This document shows, one piece after another, positions 1-6,128 of a stretch of 6,146 bases of DNA (its first letter is position 1; each line of letters begins with the position of its first letter). The notes under the pieces were generated by a model. That model had not been told where the DNA came from. It worked only from the letters and a program-made list of their open reading frames with translations, and did not search any database. Source of the DNA: an uncultured Azospirillum sp. (GTDB lineage Bacteria > Pseudomonadota > Alphaproteobacteria > RF32 > CAG-239); the NCBI GenBank assembly GCA_946184595.1, contig CAMHFM010000048.1, positions 1 to 6,146 on the forward strand, given 5' to 3'. Made by a program: the position numbers and the translations under genes.

Positions 1-235
1 TGCTGTCTCTTATTTCGGAAGAACAGATAGAACAAGGCGTTTGCGTATCATAATTACCGCAAATTTCACAAGTCTTTATATTTTCTGCGACATCTGTTAA
101 ACTCTGAATTAAGGGCAATAATAAAGCCTCTCTTTTTTTTAAGAGCTGTAATGTAATACGACGAGCTGAACGTGTGCCAAGAGAAGGAAGTTTGGCAATT
201 AGTTTAACAAGTTTTTCTATTTCTGTTCCGGACAA
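1..235 (-). CDS. recR: Recombination mediator protein RecR, N-terminal part (3' end outside window)
   Basis: RecR acts with RecF/RecO in loading RecA at gaps during recombinational repair. Only the first 78 residues are in the window. They show the N-terminal helix-hairpin-helix region (about residues 9-32, with the family signature LPSLGTRSARRI) and then a C4 zinc finger with C56, C59, C68 and C71 (CEIC...PCSIC). The Toprim domain lies beyond the window edge. I chose a TTG start at 235-233 because AAAGGA lies 8 bases upstream and the protein then begins MSGTEIEKLV, as expected for the family; no in-frame ATG precedes it. It follows ybaB by 12 bases, the usual dnaX-ybaB-recR order. Codons 32-35 contain a run of eight A residues. 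Identification is strong; the gene is partial only because the window ends. Confidence 0.95.
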   Translation of the reverse strand, partial: MSGTEIEKLVKLIAKLPSLGTRSARRITLQLLKKREALLLPLIQSLTDVAENIKTCEICGNYDTQTPCSICSSEIRDS

Positions 236-243
236 TGTTAAAA

Positions 244-249
244 TCCTTT
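244..249 (-). promoter_or_regulatory. Ribosome binding site of recR
   Basis: The sequence AAAGGA begins inside the ybaB stop region and ends 8 bases before the TTG codon at 235-233. It is the main reason for accepting a TTG start for recR. Its overlap with the end of ybaB suggests that the two genes are translated from one message. Confidence 0.6.
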
Positions 250-568
250 AAAATGGCAGCTTTAGTCCACCTAAATTAAGACCACCTGTAACTTCTTTCA
301 TGCCATCTTCCATTAATTTTTCGGCTTTGTTGTGAGCATCATTCATGGCTGCAACAATCAAATCTTCTAAAACATCAATTTCTTCAGGAACAAGCAAAGA
401 CTTATCAATGTTGATTTTTTTTGTTTCAAATTTACCATTAACAGTTACTTTAACAAGTCCGGCACCGCTAGCGCCTTCAACTTCCTGTAAGGAAAGCTTT
501 CCTTGTGTTTCCTCCATGCGTTTTTGCATCATTTGGGCTTGTTTCATTAAACCTTGAATATTCATCAT
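248..568 (-). CDS. ybaB: YbaB/EbfC family nucleoid-associated DNA-binding protein
   Basis: A small dimeric DNA-binding protein of the YbaB/EbfC family, thought to bind the nucleoid; its exact job is unsettled. The 106 residues match the usual family length. Visible features are the N-terminal helix rich in Met, Gln and Lys (MKQAQMMQKRMEE), the central strand region with GAGLVKVTVNG, a helix EDLIVAAMNDAHNKAEKLM, and the Gly/Leu-rich tail ending GGLKLPF. The start is ambiguous: two ATG codons are adjacent (568-566 and 565-563). The first overlaps the dnaX TGA stop by 4 bases and the second by 1 base. The second lies better placed behind the weak GAG in the dnaX end, so the true protein may be 105 residues. 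Either way the overlap implies translational coupling to dnaX. A run of eight A residues occurs around residues 50-53. Confidence 0.93.
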   Translation of the reverse strand: MMNIQGLMKQAQMMQKRMEETQGKLSLQEVEGASGAGLVKVTVNGKFETKKINIDKSLLVPEEIDVLEDLIVAAMNDAHNKAEKLMEDGMKEVTGGLNLGGLKLPF

Positions 569-2274
569 GACTCATTATCCTCATCAAAAATTAAATCAAT
601 AGTTGCTTCTGTTGTGTCTTCATCAGCTGATAAATCAGTAGATTTTCCTCGACGCGTTAAACTTTCAATTTTAGCACCCTTAAATTCTGCCATGATTGCT
701 CGAACCAAAGGATATTCCATAACATCTTGTTGTTGCGCTGCTAAGGCGGCATTTTCTTTATCCGCTAACGTTTCCCCCATTATTCCTTTTATAATATCTA
801 CCTTCCAACTGTGTCCGGTTGTCTCTTGAAGGGTTTTGGTAAGATTAGAAACAAAATCAGGGTGTGCATTTTCTGCTATTGTCATCTCAATAGCACCATC
901 TTGAAAACTTTTAACACACACATCATGTTTAAGCGCATACACTAAAAGCGGATATTTCTTTTCTTCTAAAAAATGAACCAAAGCTTCAATAGAATTAATT
1001 GGTTGAATATCCAATTTCTGTTCAGAGAAAGGTTTTTTCTCAGGAATGGGCTGTTGTATTACTGGATTAACTGAAGTTTCTTTATAAACGGGAACTCTTA
1101 TTTCAGAGTTTTTTTTTACGTCATTTAAAAGTTCAAAAGGTGTCGGCAGAGAAGCAGAATAGGCAACGCGAATTAAAATCATCTCCAAGGCATCGATTTG
1201 AACGGGAGATGTCTGAATTTCATTAATACCTTTGATCATCATTTGCCAAATTTTAGAAAGAACAGCAATAGAAGTATTGTCTTTCAGTTTAGCACAAAAT
1301 TCACGTTCAGCTTCACTGACAGAACTGTCATTAATAAAACTCGGTATAAGTTTAACTTTAGCTAAAAGATGTGTCAGGGAAATTAAATCTTTTAGCAAAG
1401 ATAATGGATCAGCTCCGTTTTTATATTGTTCTTGCAAAGAAATAAGAGTTTGTTTTGTATCTCCAGCGATTAAACTTTCAAAAAGATCAAAAGTCTGGGT
1501 TGCATCAGCTAAACCAATCATTTCCTTAACAATATCAGCTTTAACAACACCTGCACCCAAAGAAATCGCTTGATCAAGCAAAGATAGTCCATCGCGGGCA
1601 GAGCCGTCAGCAGCTTTAGCAATCAAATGTAGAGCTTCTTCGTCAAATTTTAATTTTTCGGCATCGGCAATTTTGTGAAAAAGTTTCAGTAAATCATCAA
1701 TAGTAAGACGTGGTAGATCAAAGCGTTGGCATCTTGATAAAACCGTAACCGGAACTTTGCGAATTTCCGTTGTTGCAAAAATAAATTTTACATGAGCCGG
1801 TGGCTCCTCAAGTGTTTTAAGCAAAGCATTAAAAGCACTTTTTGAAAGCATATGAACTTCATCGATGATGTATATTTTATAGCGGGCATTTGTTGGTTTA
1901 TAACGAACGCCATCTAAGATTTCTCGCATATCATCAACACCGGTACGAGAAGCCGCATCAAGTTCCAAAACGTCAATATGACGTCCGGCAGCGATGGCTT
2001 TACAATTTTCACAAGCATCACAAGGTGTGATTGTTGGACCGCCTTTACCATCCAACCCGGTACAATTAAGTGCTTTAGCAATCAGACGGGCTGTTGTCGT
2101 CTTTCCGACACCGCGAATACCAGTTAAAATGTAGGCATGATGTAAACGATTATTTTTTATAGCATTGGTTAAAGTTTGTACCAATGCATCTTGTCCAAGC
2201 AGATCCTCAAATTTTTGAGGACGATACTTGCGAGCTAGTACGACGTATTGGTTATCTCTGTTTTCTTCTGCCAT
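565..2274 (-). CDS. dnaX: DNA polymerase III subunits gamma/tau
   Basis: The ATPase subunit of the clamp loader, which opens the beta clamp and, as tau, links the polymerase cores. From the ATG at 2274 it has 569 residues, shorter than E. coli tau (643). Seen in order: the family start region YVVLARKYRPQKF; Walker A GIRGVGKTT (52-60); four zinc-site cysteines C71, C85, C88, C91; Walker B with DEVHML (138-143); sensor FATTE (166-170); SRC arginine finger (180-182); collar domain III to roughly 375; a less conserved linker; and an alphaproteobacterial tau C-terminus with YPLVRAIMAEFKGAKI near 521-536. The reading frame stays open upstream to a TTG at 2304, but that codon lies inside the SRP RNA, so the ATG at 2274 is preferred. 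There is no clear Shine-Dalgarno sequence before it. The end overlaps ybaB. Nine A residues at codons 386-389 suggest a second, gamma-like product. Confidence 0.97.
   Translation of the reverse strand: MAEENRDNQYVVLARKYRPQKFEDLLGQDALVQTLTNAIKNNRLHHAYILTGIRGVGKTTTARLIAKALNCTGLDGKGGPTITPCDACENCKAIAAGRHIDVLELDAASRTGVDDMREILDGVRYKPTNARYKIYIIDEVHMLSKSAFNALLKTLEEPPAHVKFIFATTEIRKVPVTVLSRCQRFDLPRLTIDDLLKLFHKIADAEKLKFDEEALHLIAKAADGSARDGLSLLDQAISLGAGVVKADIVKEMIGLADATQTFDLFESLIAGDTKQTLISLQEQYKNGADPLSLLKDLISLTHLLAKVKLIPSFINDSSVSEAEREFCAKLKDNTSIAVLSKIWQMMIKGINEIQTSPVQIDALEMILIRVAYSASLPTPFELLNDVKKNSEIRVPVYKETSVNPVIQQPIPEKKPFSEQKLDIQPINSIEALVHFLEEKKYPLLVYALKHDVCVKSFQDGAIEMTIAENAHPDFVSNLTKTLQETTGHSWKVDIIKGIMGETLADKENAALAAQQQDVMEYPLVRAIMAEFKGAKIESLTRRGKSTDLSADEDTTEATIDLIFDEDNES
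1093..1117 (-). other. Putative dnaX slippage/frameshift site: A9 tract with adjacent hairpin
   Basis: In the dnaX reading frame the codons are GTA AAA AAA AAC, which gives nine consecutive A residues (1117-1109) at residues 386-389. One added A, or a -1 ribosomal shift, leads to Lys-Leu and then TGA at 1105-1103, a product of 390 residues. One lost A leads to TAA after residue 391. A perfect 6-bp stem with a 6-base loop (AACTCT, GAAATA, AGAGTT; 1110-1093) begins in the tract. E. coli makes gamma by -1 frameshifting at an A-rich heptamer and Thermus makes it by slippage on an A9 run; the analogy is established, its use here is inferred. No upstream Shine-Dalgarno-like stimulator is visible, and the hairpin sits too close for classical ribosomal stimulation, so transcriptional slippage seems likelier. 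Confidence 0.6.
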
Positions 2275-2292
2275 TACATTTTCAAAATAAAA

Positions 2293-2384
2293 GGTGGAGA
2301 ACAAATGACCTTAAGAGCATTCGTTACGGCTGCTTTCTTCCGAACCTGACCGGATTGGCGACGTCTTAACCCATTGTCCTCCGT
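2293..2384 (-). ncRNA. ffs: Signal recognition particle RNA, small bacterial (4.5S) type
   Basis: The RNA scaffold of the bacterial signal recognition particle; it binds Ffh and the receptor FtsY and directs membrane proteins to the translocon. The diagnostic domain IV segment is present at 2350-2328: GGTCAGG, then TTC, a GGAA tetraloop, GAA, and AGCAGCC, with the asymmetric-loop strand GTAACGA following. The two ends pair into a long hairpin: GGAGGACAA (from 2382) with TTTGTTCTCC (ending 2296), and TTAAGA (2369-2364) with TCTTAA (2316-2311). The length of about 92 bases fits a short alphaproteobacterial RNA. Compared with E. coli, the second pair below the tetraloop is U-A instead of C-G, a compensatory change. 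A T-rich stretch (2292-2284) follows and may help end transcription. Exact ends are estimated from pairing. Its place just before dnaX is typical of alphaproteobacteria. Confidence 0.93.
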
Positions 2385-2396
2385 TGATTTAAACTC

Positions 2397-2430
2397 TTTA
2401 TAATATTGTCGATATTCAAAATTTTTGCAA
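2397..2430 (-). promoter_or_regulatory. Candidate promoter for the SRP RNA (and possibly dnaX-ybaB-recR)
   Basis: TTGCAA at 2430-2425 could be a -35 box. AT-rich sequence AATATTATAAA (2407-2397) lies 17 bases on and contains possible -10 boxes: AATATT at spacing 17 or TATTAT at spacing 19. Initiation from these would start some 8-12 bases before the paired 5' end of the RNA, so 5' trimming would be needed; TTTAAA at 2393-2388 is an alternative -10 with no good -35. The 68 bases between the lipoprotein stop and the RNA hold no gene. The assignment is weak because AT-rich DNA yields such boxes by chance. Confidence 0.35.
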
Positions 2431-2452
2431 GTGAAAAATCACAGCATTAACA

Positions 2453-3844
2453 CTAATACACAACAGCGGATTCGTTATTCGCATTTAAGCGATAACCAAA
2501 AATCATCATTTCTGCTGTATCAGTATTTTTGCCATAAATCGCCGGCTTAAATGTAATCGGCGCAGGTTCTTGTTCTAAAGAGGTTCCCGGCAAAAATTTG
2601 CGAGGTGCAGCATCAACAATATAATTACCACTATCACGAATTTCTTTAATATCTAAACTATGTTGATTTTGCCCATTAGTGAAAAAGCGAAAAACACCGT
2701 TCAATCCAAGATAACCTTCAGGGTTCGTTATTTTTTCTTCTAAATTATCTGTTCCGCGGCGAGAAATTGCTGAAGCCAAAGCAACGGCATCATACCCGAA
2801 AGCATATAGAGAAGACGGCCTTTCCCCGAATAATTGGGTGTATTTATTTGCAAAATAAGTGCTGTTTTGTTTTGATAAAGAAGGATACCAACTTCCACGC
2901 ATGGTCGTTTCTTTATTAAGATTGGTGTTATCCCAAATAGAAGTTCCTATAAATTTAACTTCGGGAGAAAAAACATCATAATATCCGAACATCGCAACAG
3001 CAGATTTTAACGTTGCACCGTAATCAGGGATGAGAACAGCATCAAATCCAATATCTCCGTAGCTATCATATTTGTTTAGTTGATTCATCATTCTTATAGC
3101 TTGCGGATCTCCATTAGCGGCTGCGGTTGAATACTGAGCTTTTACTTTTTTTAAATTGTTTTGTCTGGCATCATAATGTGTCATCCGTTTAAGTAAATCA
3201 GTAAAATCAGTTGTTCCTGGTGTATAAAAACCAATTGCAGTTATAGAAACATTATTTTTAGCTGCAGATTTAACGGCAGCTTTTGCAACGGTGATACCTG
3301 TATTGTTATCAGGTAAAAGCAAAGCAAAACGGGATCTTCCTTGCTGCACGGCATAAGAAATAATGCGATCAACTTGTTCGTCAAGCAATAATCCCATGGT
3401 ATAAATACCATCCTGCAACACTTCAGAAGCGGAATTAAAGGCTATAACAGGAATATCTTTATTTTTAGCCGCAGGCGTAATGGCTTGAACAGAAGAACTG
3501 AGCATCGGACCAATAATCATTTCAACGCCTTGATTCAGAGCATTTTCAATAGCAACAGAAGCTCCTTCAGGGGTTCCTTTTGTATCGTAGTATTGCAAAA
3601 TTAAACCATCGTCATTAATGTCTTCAAGAGCCATCATGGTTGCATTTTTGAGGCCATTTCCTTGTTTTGCAAATTCACCACTTAAAGGAAGAAGAACACC
3701 GACATGAAAATCTCTGCGCCGAACAATGTTAATATCATTGGTTTCCGTATATAACTCATTTTGTCCCGAACGACTAAAAATACCATTAGAAGCACAGGCG
3801 CATAAAGTTAAAACAGCTAAAAGAGAAGATATTTTTTTTAACAC
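2453..3844 (-). CDS. LppC/LpoA-like lipoprotein, putative penicillin-binding protein activator
   Basis: A predicted lipoprotein with a periplasmic-binding-protein type I fold, the family annotated in alphaproteobacteria as penicillin-binding protein activator because it matches the C-terminal domain of E. coli LpoA (YraM). The N-terminus is a short lipoprotein signal: Lys3-Lys4, a hydrophobic stretch, and lipobox L14-C15-A16-C17. C17 is the likely lipidated residue, and Ala at +2 favours the outer membrane. The binding fold follows: HVGVLLPLSGEFAKQG (47-62), IIGPMLSSSV (110-119), IPVIAFNS (131-138), and YAFGYDAVALASAI (347-360). At 463 residues it lacks the N-terminal helical-repeat domain of the 678-residue E. 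coli LpoA, so activation of a transpeptidase is inferred, not seen; a ligand-binding role cannot be excluded. The start is GTG, with AGGA 10 bases upstream. It is divergent from rsmI, as yraM is in E. coli. Codons 2-5 contain eight A residues. Confidence 0.87.
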   Translation of the reverse strand: MLKKISSLLAVLTLCACASNGIFSRSGQNELYTETNDINIVRRRDFHVGVLLPLSGEFAKQGNGLKNATMMALEDINDDGLILQYYDTKGTPEGASVAIENALNQGVEMIIGPMLSSSVQAITPAAKNKDIPVIAFNSASEVLQDGIYTMGLLLDEQVDRIISYAVQQGRSRFALLLPDNNTGITVAKAAVKSAAKNNVSITAIGFYTPGTTDFTDLLKRMTHYDARQNNLKKVKAQYSTAAANGDPQAIRMMNQLNKYDSYGDIGFDAVLIPDYGATLKSAVAMFGYYDVFSPEVKFIGTSIWDNTNLNKETTMRGSWYPSLSKQNSTYFANKYTQLFGERPSSLYAFGYDAVALASAISRRGTDNLEEKITNPEGYLGLNGVFRFFTNGQNQHSLDIKEIRDSGNYIVDAAPRKFLPGTSLEQEPAPITFKPAIYGKNTDTAEMMIFGYRLNANNESAVVY

Positions 3845-3919
3845 TTGCTTTTTATCCTAAAATATAAAATCATATAGCAAAGAAACTATATTAAAAAACC
3901 GAAAAAGTAAAGTAAGATA
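3845..3919. promoter_or_regulatory. Divergent AT-rich intergenic region between the lipoprotein gene and rsmI
   Basis: These 75 bases must carry the start signals of two divergent units: the lipoprotein gene leftwards and rsmI-yraN rightwards. The lipoprotein side holds AGGA at 3858-3855 on the minus strand. The rsmI side has only a weak purine stretch (AAAGTAAAG) before the ATG. Several TATA-like hexamers occur on both strands, but I could not pair any of them with a convincing -35 box at normal spacing, so no promoter boxes are assigned. Confidence 0.5.
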
Positions 3920-4756
3920 ATGAAAAGTGGATTATATATTGTTGCCTCACCGATTGGAAACATAGGAGATATATCTGAACGCGCTGTGCTAATTTTGAAA
4001 GAGGCAGACGTAATTGCCTGTGAAGATTCTCGAGTAACCAAAAAATTATTCGGATTACTTGGAATTAGTTGTGCCAGAGAATTTATCACTTATCAAAACT
4101 ATAATGAAGAAGAACAATCTCCCTTATTGCTGAATTTATTAGAAGAGGGAAAAAGCGTTGCACTTATCAGCGATGCAGGGTCTCCGTTAATATCCGATCC
4201 AGGGTACAAAATAGTGCGAAAGTGTCGAGAAAATAATATTTATGTAACCACCATTCCAGGTTGTTGCGCTGTTGTTGCAGCTTTGCAACTTTCCGGGCTA
4301 CCAACAAATCGTTTTATGTTTGCCGGTTTTGTCCCTAATAAAGATAAAGCACGTCAAGATTTCTTCAACGAATTAAAGGAAATCAAAAGCACGATTGTTG
4401 TTTATGAAACAGCTCCGAGATTATTGAAAAGTTTAGAGGTTATAAGAGATTTATATGGTCATCGGGAGATTGCTGTTGCTCGAGAATTAACCAAAATGTA
4501 TGAGGAATGCATTCGCGGAACAGCAGAAGAAGTTATAAACCATTATATGCAAAAGCAACCTAAAGGAGAAATTGTCATAATGATTTCTCCGCCACAGGAA
4601 GATAAAACCGAAACAGCCATAGATATTCGGCAAGTATTGATTGCAAAAATGGCACTTATGCCTTTGAAGTCAGCAGTAAAAGAAGTCGTTTCAGAGTACG
4701 GTTTGAATAAAAATGATGTTTATGATTTAGCACTGAAAATAAAAGATGAAAAATAA
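3920..4756 (+). CDS. rsmI: 16S rRNA (cytidine(1402)-2'-O)-methyltransferase RsmI
   Basis: RsmI (YraL) uses S-adenosylmethionine to methylate the 2'-OH of C1402 in the decoding centre of 16S rRNA. It belongs to the tetrapyrrole-methylase fold. The 278 residues match the family length. Diagnostic segments in order: LYIVASPIGNIGDISERA (5-22), DVIACEDSR (30-38), ALISDAGSPLISDPGY (81-96), IPGCCAVVAALQLSGLP (112-128) followed by RFMFAGFVP, YETAPRLL (162-169), ARELTK (187-192) and KGEIVIMI near 222. The ATG at 3920 begins directly with the conserved N-terminus, so no residues seem missing. In the PG loop, Cys-Cys replaces the more usual Pro/Ala-Ser/Cys pair. The last 11 bases overlap yraN, implying coupled translation. 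It is divergent from the lipoprotein gene, as in many proteobacteria. Confidence 0.96.
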   Translation: MKSGLYIVASPIGNIGDISERAVLILKEADVIACEDSRVTKKLFGLLGISCAREFITYQNYNEEEQSPLLLNLLEEGKSVALISDAGSPLISDPGYKIVRKCRENNIYVTTIPGCCAVVAALQLSGLPTNRFMFAGFVPNKDKARQDFFNELKEIKSTIVVYETAPRLLKSLEVIRDLYGHREIAVARELTKMYEECIRGTAEEVINHYMQKQPKGEIVIMISPPQEDKTETAIDIRQVLIAKMALMPLKSAVKEVVSEYGLNKNDVYDLALKIKDEK

Positions 4757-5096
4757 TTTGGCAGGACATCTCGGAGAATTTATGGCGCGTAACTATATGC
4801 GACTGTTAGGATATCGTGTTGTTGCCAAAAATTTTATAACAGGAAAAGGTACACATAGCGGAGAAATTGATTTTATTGCTGCTCGGGGTAAAACCCTTGT
4901 TTTTGTTGAGGTTAAAAAGCGTACGGATATAGAAACAGCGGCATATGCAATTAGAGAAAAGCAACAACAACGTATTCGTAACGGCGCAACGGCATTTCTG
5001 CAGAAAAACCCGCAATTTTCCGAATATAACATTAGATTTGACGCAATTTTAATAGCATTTCCATGTCAAATAAAACATATAGAAAACGCCTTTTAG
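4746..5096 (+). CDS. yraN: YraN family (UPF0102) putative endonuclease-fold protein
   Basis: A 116-residue member of UPF0102/YraN, a family with a restriction-endonuclease-like fold and no firmly established function. The conserved parts are visible: GHLGEFMARNYMRLLGYRVVAKNF near the N-terminus, then GEIDFIA with E40 and D42, then VFVEVKKR with E55 and K57, which together resemble a PD-(D/E)xK metal site, and RFDAILI (97-103) towards the end. The ATG at 4746 lies inside rsmI and gives an 11-base overlap; the reading begins close to the conserved block, so the start is reasonable. Compared with many relatives there are a few extra residues (KGTHS) before GEID. The rsmI-yraN pairing is widespread. 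The stop at 5094-5096 lies 9 bases from the stop of the convergent ELM1 gene. Confidence 0.93.
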   Translation: MKNNLAGHLGEFMARNYMRLLGYRVVAKNFITGKGTHSGEIDFIAARGKTLVFVEVKKRTDIETAAYAIREKQQQRIRNGATAFLQKNPQFSEYNIRFDAILIAFPCQIKHIENAF

Positions 5097-5105
5097 AATT
5101 AAACT

Positions 5106-6074
5106 CTAAGCTAATAAAGACATAATTTCTGAAGCGATTTCGGAGGAAGGGTAAAGAATTTTGCCTCCGGTAAAGGTTTCACAATTTTCTTTAAGTAAGG
5201 TTGCGTAGCCGCCATCGAACAATGATTTTGTAAAACGAAGGTGTTTAGGCGTTAACCAATCATGACCTTCAAAAATAAAAACGGGTTTTCCTGTTCCGCA
5301 AGCTTCACAGCACATTGAAACAGAATCTCCGCTGACAACAAGATTATCTGCGCAAGCGTAATACCCCATTAAAGGGTTTTTATCTTTACTTCCCCATAAA
5401 AAAGAATGAGACGGAATGTCCTTAAAAATCTCAAGCATAACTTTTTCAGCATCACTTCCTGTTCGACGAGAATCTGTTATAAGTAAGCTACCACCAATAC
5501 GAGACTTTAAATCTTTAATTTCTTGAGCCATGGCCTTTGCATTATCTAAAGTAAAAGGTTTTCCTTTAATGGAACCACCTATAATAACAGCGGTCCAAGG
5601 TCTAGGAAGAGAGGAAAAATTACTCTGCCATAAATCTTTTGCTTCATTTAATGTTGCTTGAGTAACACGATGCGGCGAACCGACAGTAAAATGGAAGTTA
5701 GGTAAAATTTTTTTATTAGCATCATGTTGCGGTAAAAATATTTTTGCAAATTTTTTAATCCCGAATTTTCCGGGAAACATCAATTGAGTTAAAATGATTT
5801 CGGGATGTTTTCTCTTTAAAAATAAAGCGACAGGAACTGTGCGGCGGCTGGTTGAAAGAACAAGATCAGGAATATTCCCGTTGAGAATTTCAGGATTAGT
5901 GATTCCCAAAAGAGAAGCCCCGCGAATAAAATTCGGTAGAGCAGCCCAGCGAGAGTATTTTAATTCTTTAGAGACAATTTCAAACGAAGGCGTATTAATT
6001 TCTTGCATAACCCCTTTGGCTTGCCCGACACTTCCCATGCGATTATCTAATAAAACCCAAATAACTTTTTTCAT
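5106..6074 (-). CDS. ELM1-family protein (DUF1022, mitochondrial fission ELM1-like)
   Basis: A 322-residue protein of the Mito_fiss_Elm1 family, known in alphaproteobacteria and in plants, where ELM1 recruits a dynamin to mitochondria. The bacterial role is unknown; the layout resembles GT-B glycosyltransferases. Recognised segments: WVLLDNRMGSVGQAKG (6-21), VLSTSRRTVPVALFLK (72-87), LTQLMFPG (95-102), LPQHDA (114-119), AVIIGGS (162-168), LLITDSRRTG (197-206), NPLMGYYACADNLVVSGDS (233-251) followed by VSMCCEA, and TGKPVFIF (261-268). No signal peptide or membrane segment is seen, so it is probably cytosolic or membrane-associated. The ATG at 6074 starts at the conserved N-terminus; AGGA sits only 2 bases upstream, which is close, and a GAG further up may serve. 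The family call is firm, the function is not. Confidence 0.9.
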   Translation of the reverse strand: MKKVIWVLLDNRMGSVGQAKGVMQEINTPSFEIVSKELKYSRWAALPNFIRGASLLGITNPEILNGNIPDLVLSTSRRTVPVALFLKRKHPEIILTQLMFPGKFGIKKFAKIFLPQHDANKKILPNFHFTVGSPHRVTQATLNEAKDLWQSNFSSLPRPWTAVIIGGSIKGKPFTLDNAKAMAQEIKDLKSRIGGSLLITDSRRTGSDAEKVMLEIFKDIPSHSFLWGSKDKNPLMGYYACADNLVVSGDSVSMCCEACGTGKPVFIFEGHDWLTPKHLRFTKSLFDGGYATLLKENCETFTGGKILYPSSEIASEIMSLLA

Positions 6075-6099
6075 TATCCTGAACTCAATAAATTGTTTT

Positions 6100-6128
6100 T
6101 TTACATTTTCTGTGTTAATCTAAAACAA
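6100..6128 (-). promoter_or_regulatory. Weak candidate promoter for the ELM1-family gene
   Basis: TTGTTT (6128-6123) and TGTAAA (6105-6100) are 17 bases apart and would place initiation about 20 bases before the ATG at 6074. The match to the consensus is modest (3 of 6 and 4 of 6) in AT-rich DNA. The remaining sequence up to the window edge holds no visible gene. Confidence 0.25.

Noticed and set aside
1093..1117. Intrinsic terminator on the plus strand (6-bp stem then nine T residues) antisense to dnaX
   Set aside because: The stem has only two G-C pairs and no plus-strand gene ends here. The T run is explained by the dnaX A9 tract.
1232..1573. Plus-strand open reading frame of 113 codons
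   Set aside because: It is the antisense shadow of dnaX and its product has no recognisable domain. The other opposite-strand frames inside ybaB, dnaX, rsmI, yraN and the ELM1 gene were left out for the same reason.
2275..2304. N-terminal extension of dnaX from a TTG at 2304
   Set aside because: The ten extra residues are encoded by the 3' arm of the SRP RNA and are not conserved DnaX sequence; the ATG at 2274 starts close to the conserved YVVLARKYRP block.
2184..2369. Plus-strand 61-codon frame across the dnaX start and SRP RNA
   Set aside because: It is antisense to a structured RNA and to the dnaX N-terminus, with no start signals or recognisable product.
2402..2416. Inverted repeat AATAT/ATATT with a 5-base spacer upstream of the SRP RNA, possible operator
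   Set aside because: It is short and purely A/T in an AT-rich promoter region, so chance is a sufficient explanation.
2428..2440. Terminator after the lipoprotein gene (GTGA/TCAC hairpin)
   Set aside because: It has a 4-bp stem with no T run behind it, too weak to call.
5086..5110. Bidirectional terminator between yraN and the ELM1-family gene (TTAGA/TCTAA inverted repeat)
   Set aside because: The stem is only 5 bp, almost all A-T, and no T run follows on either strand.
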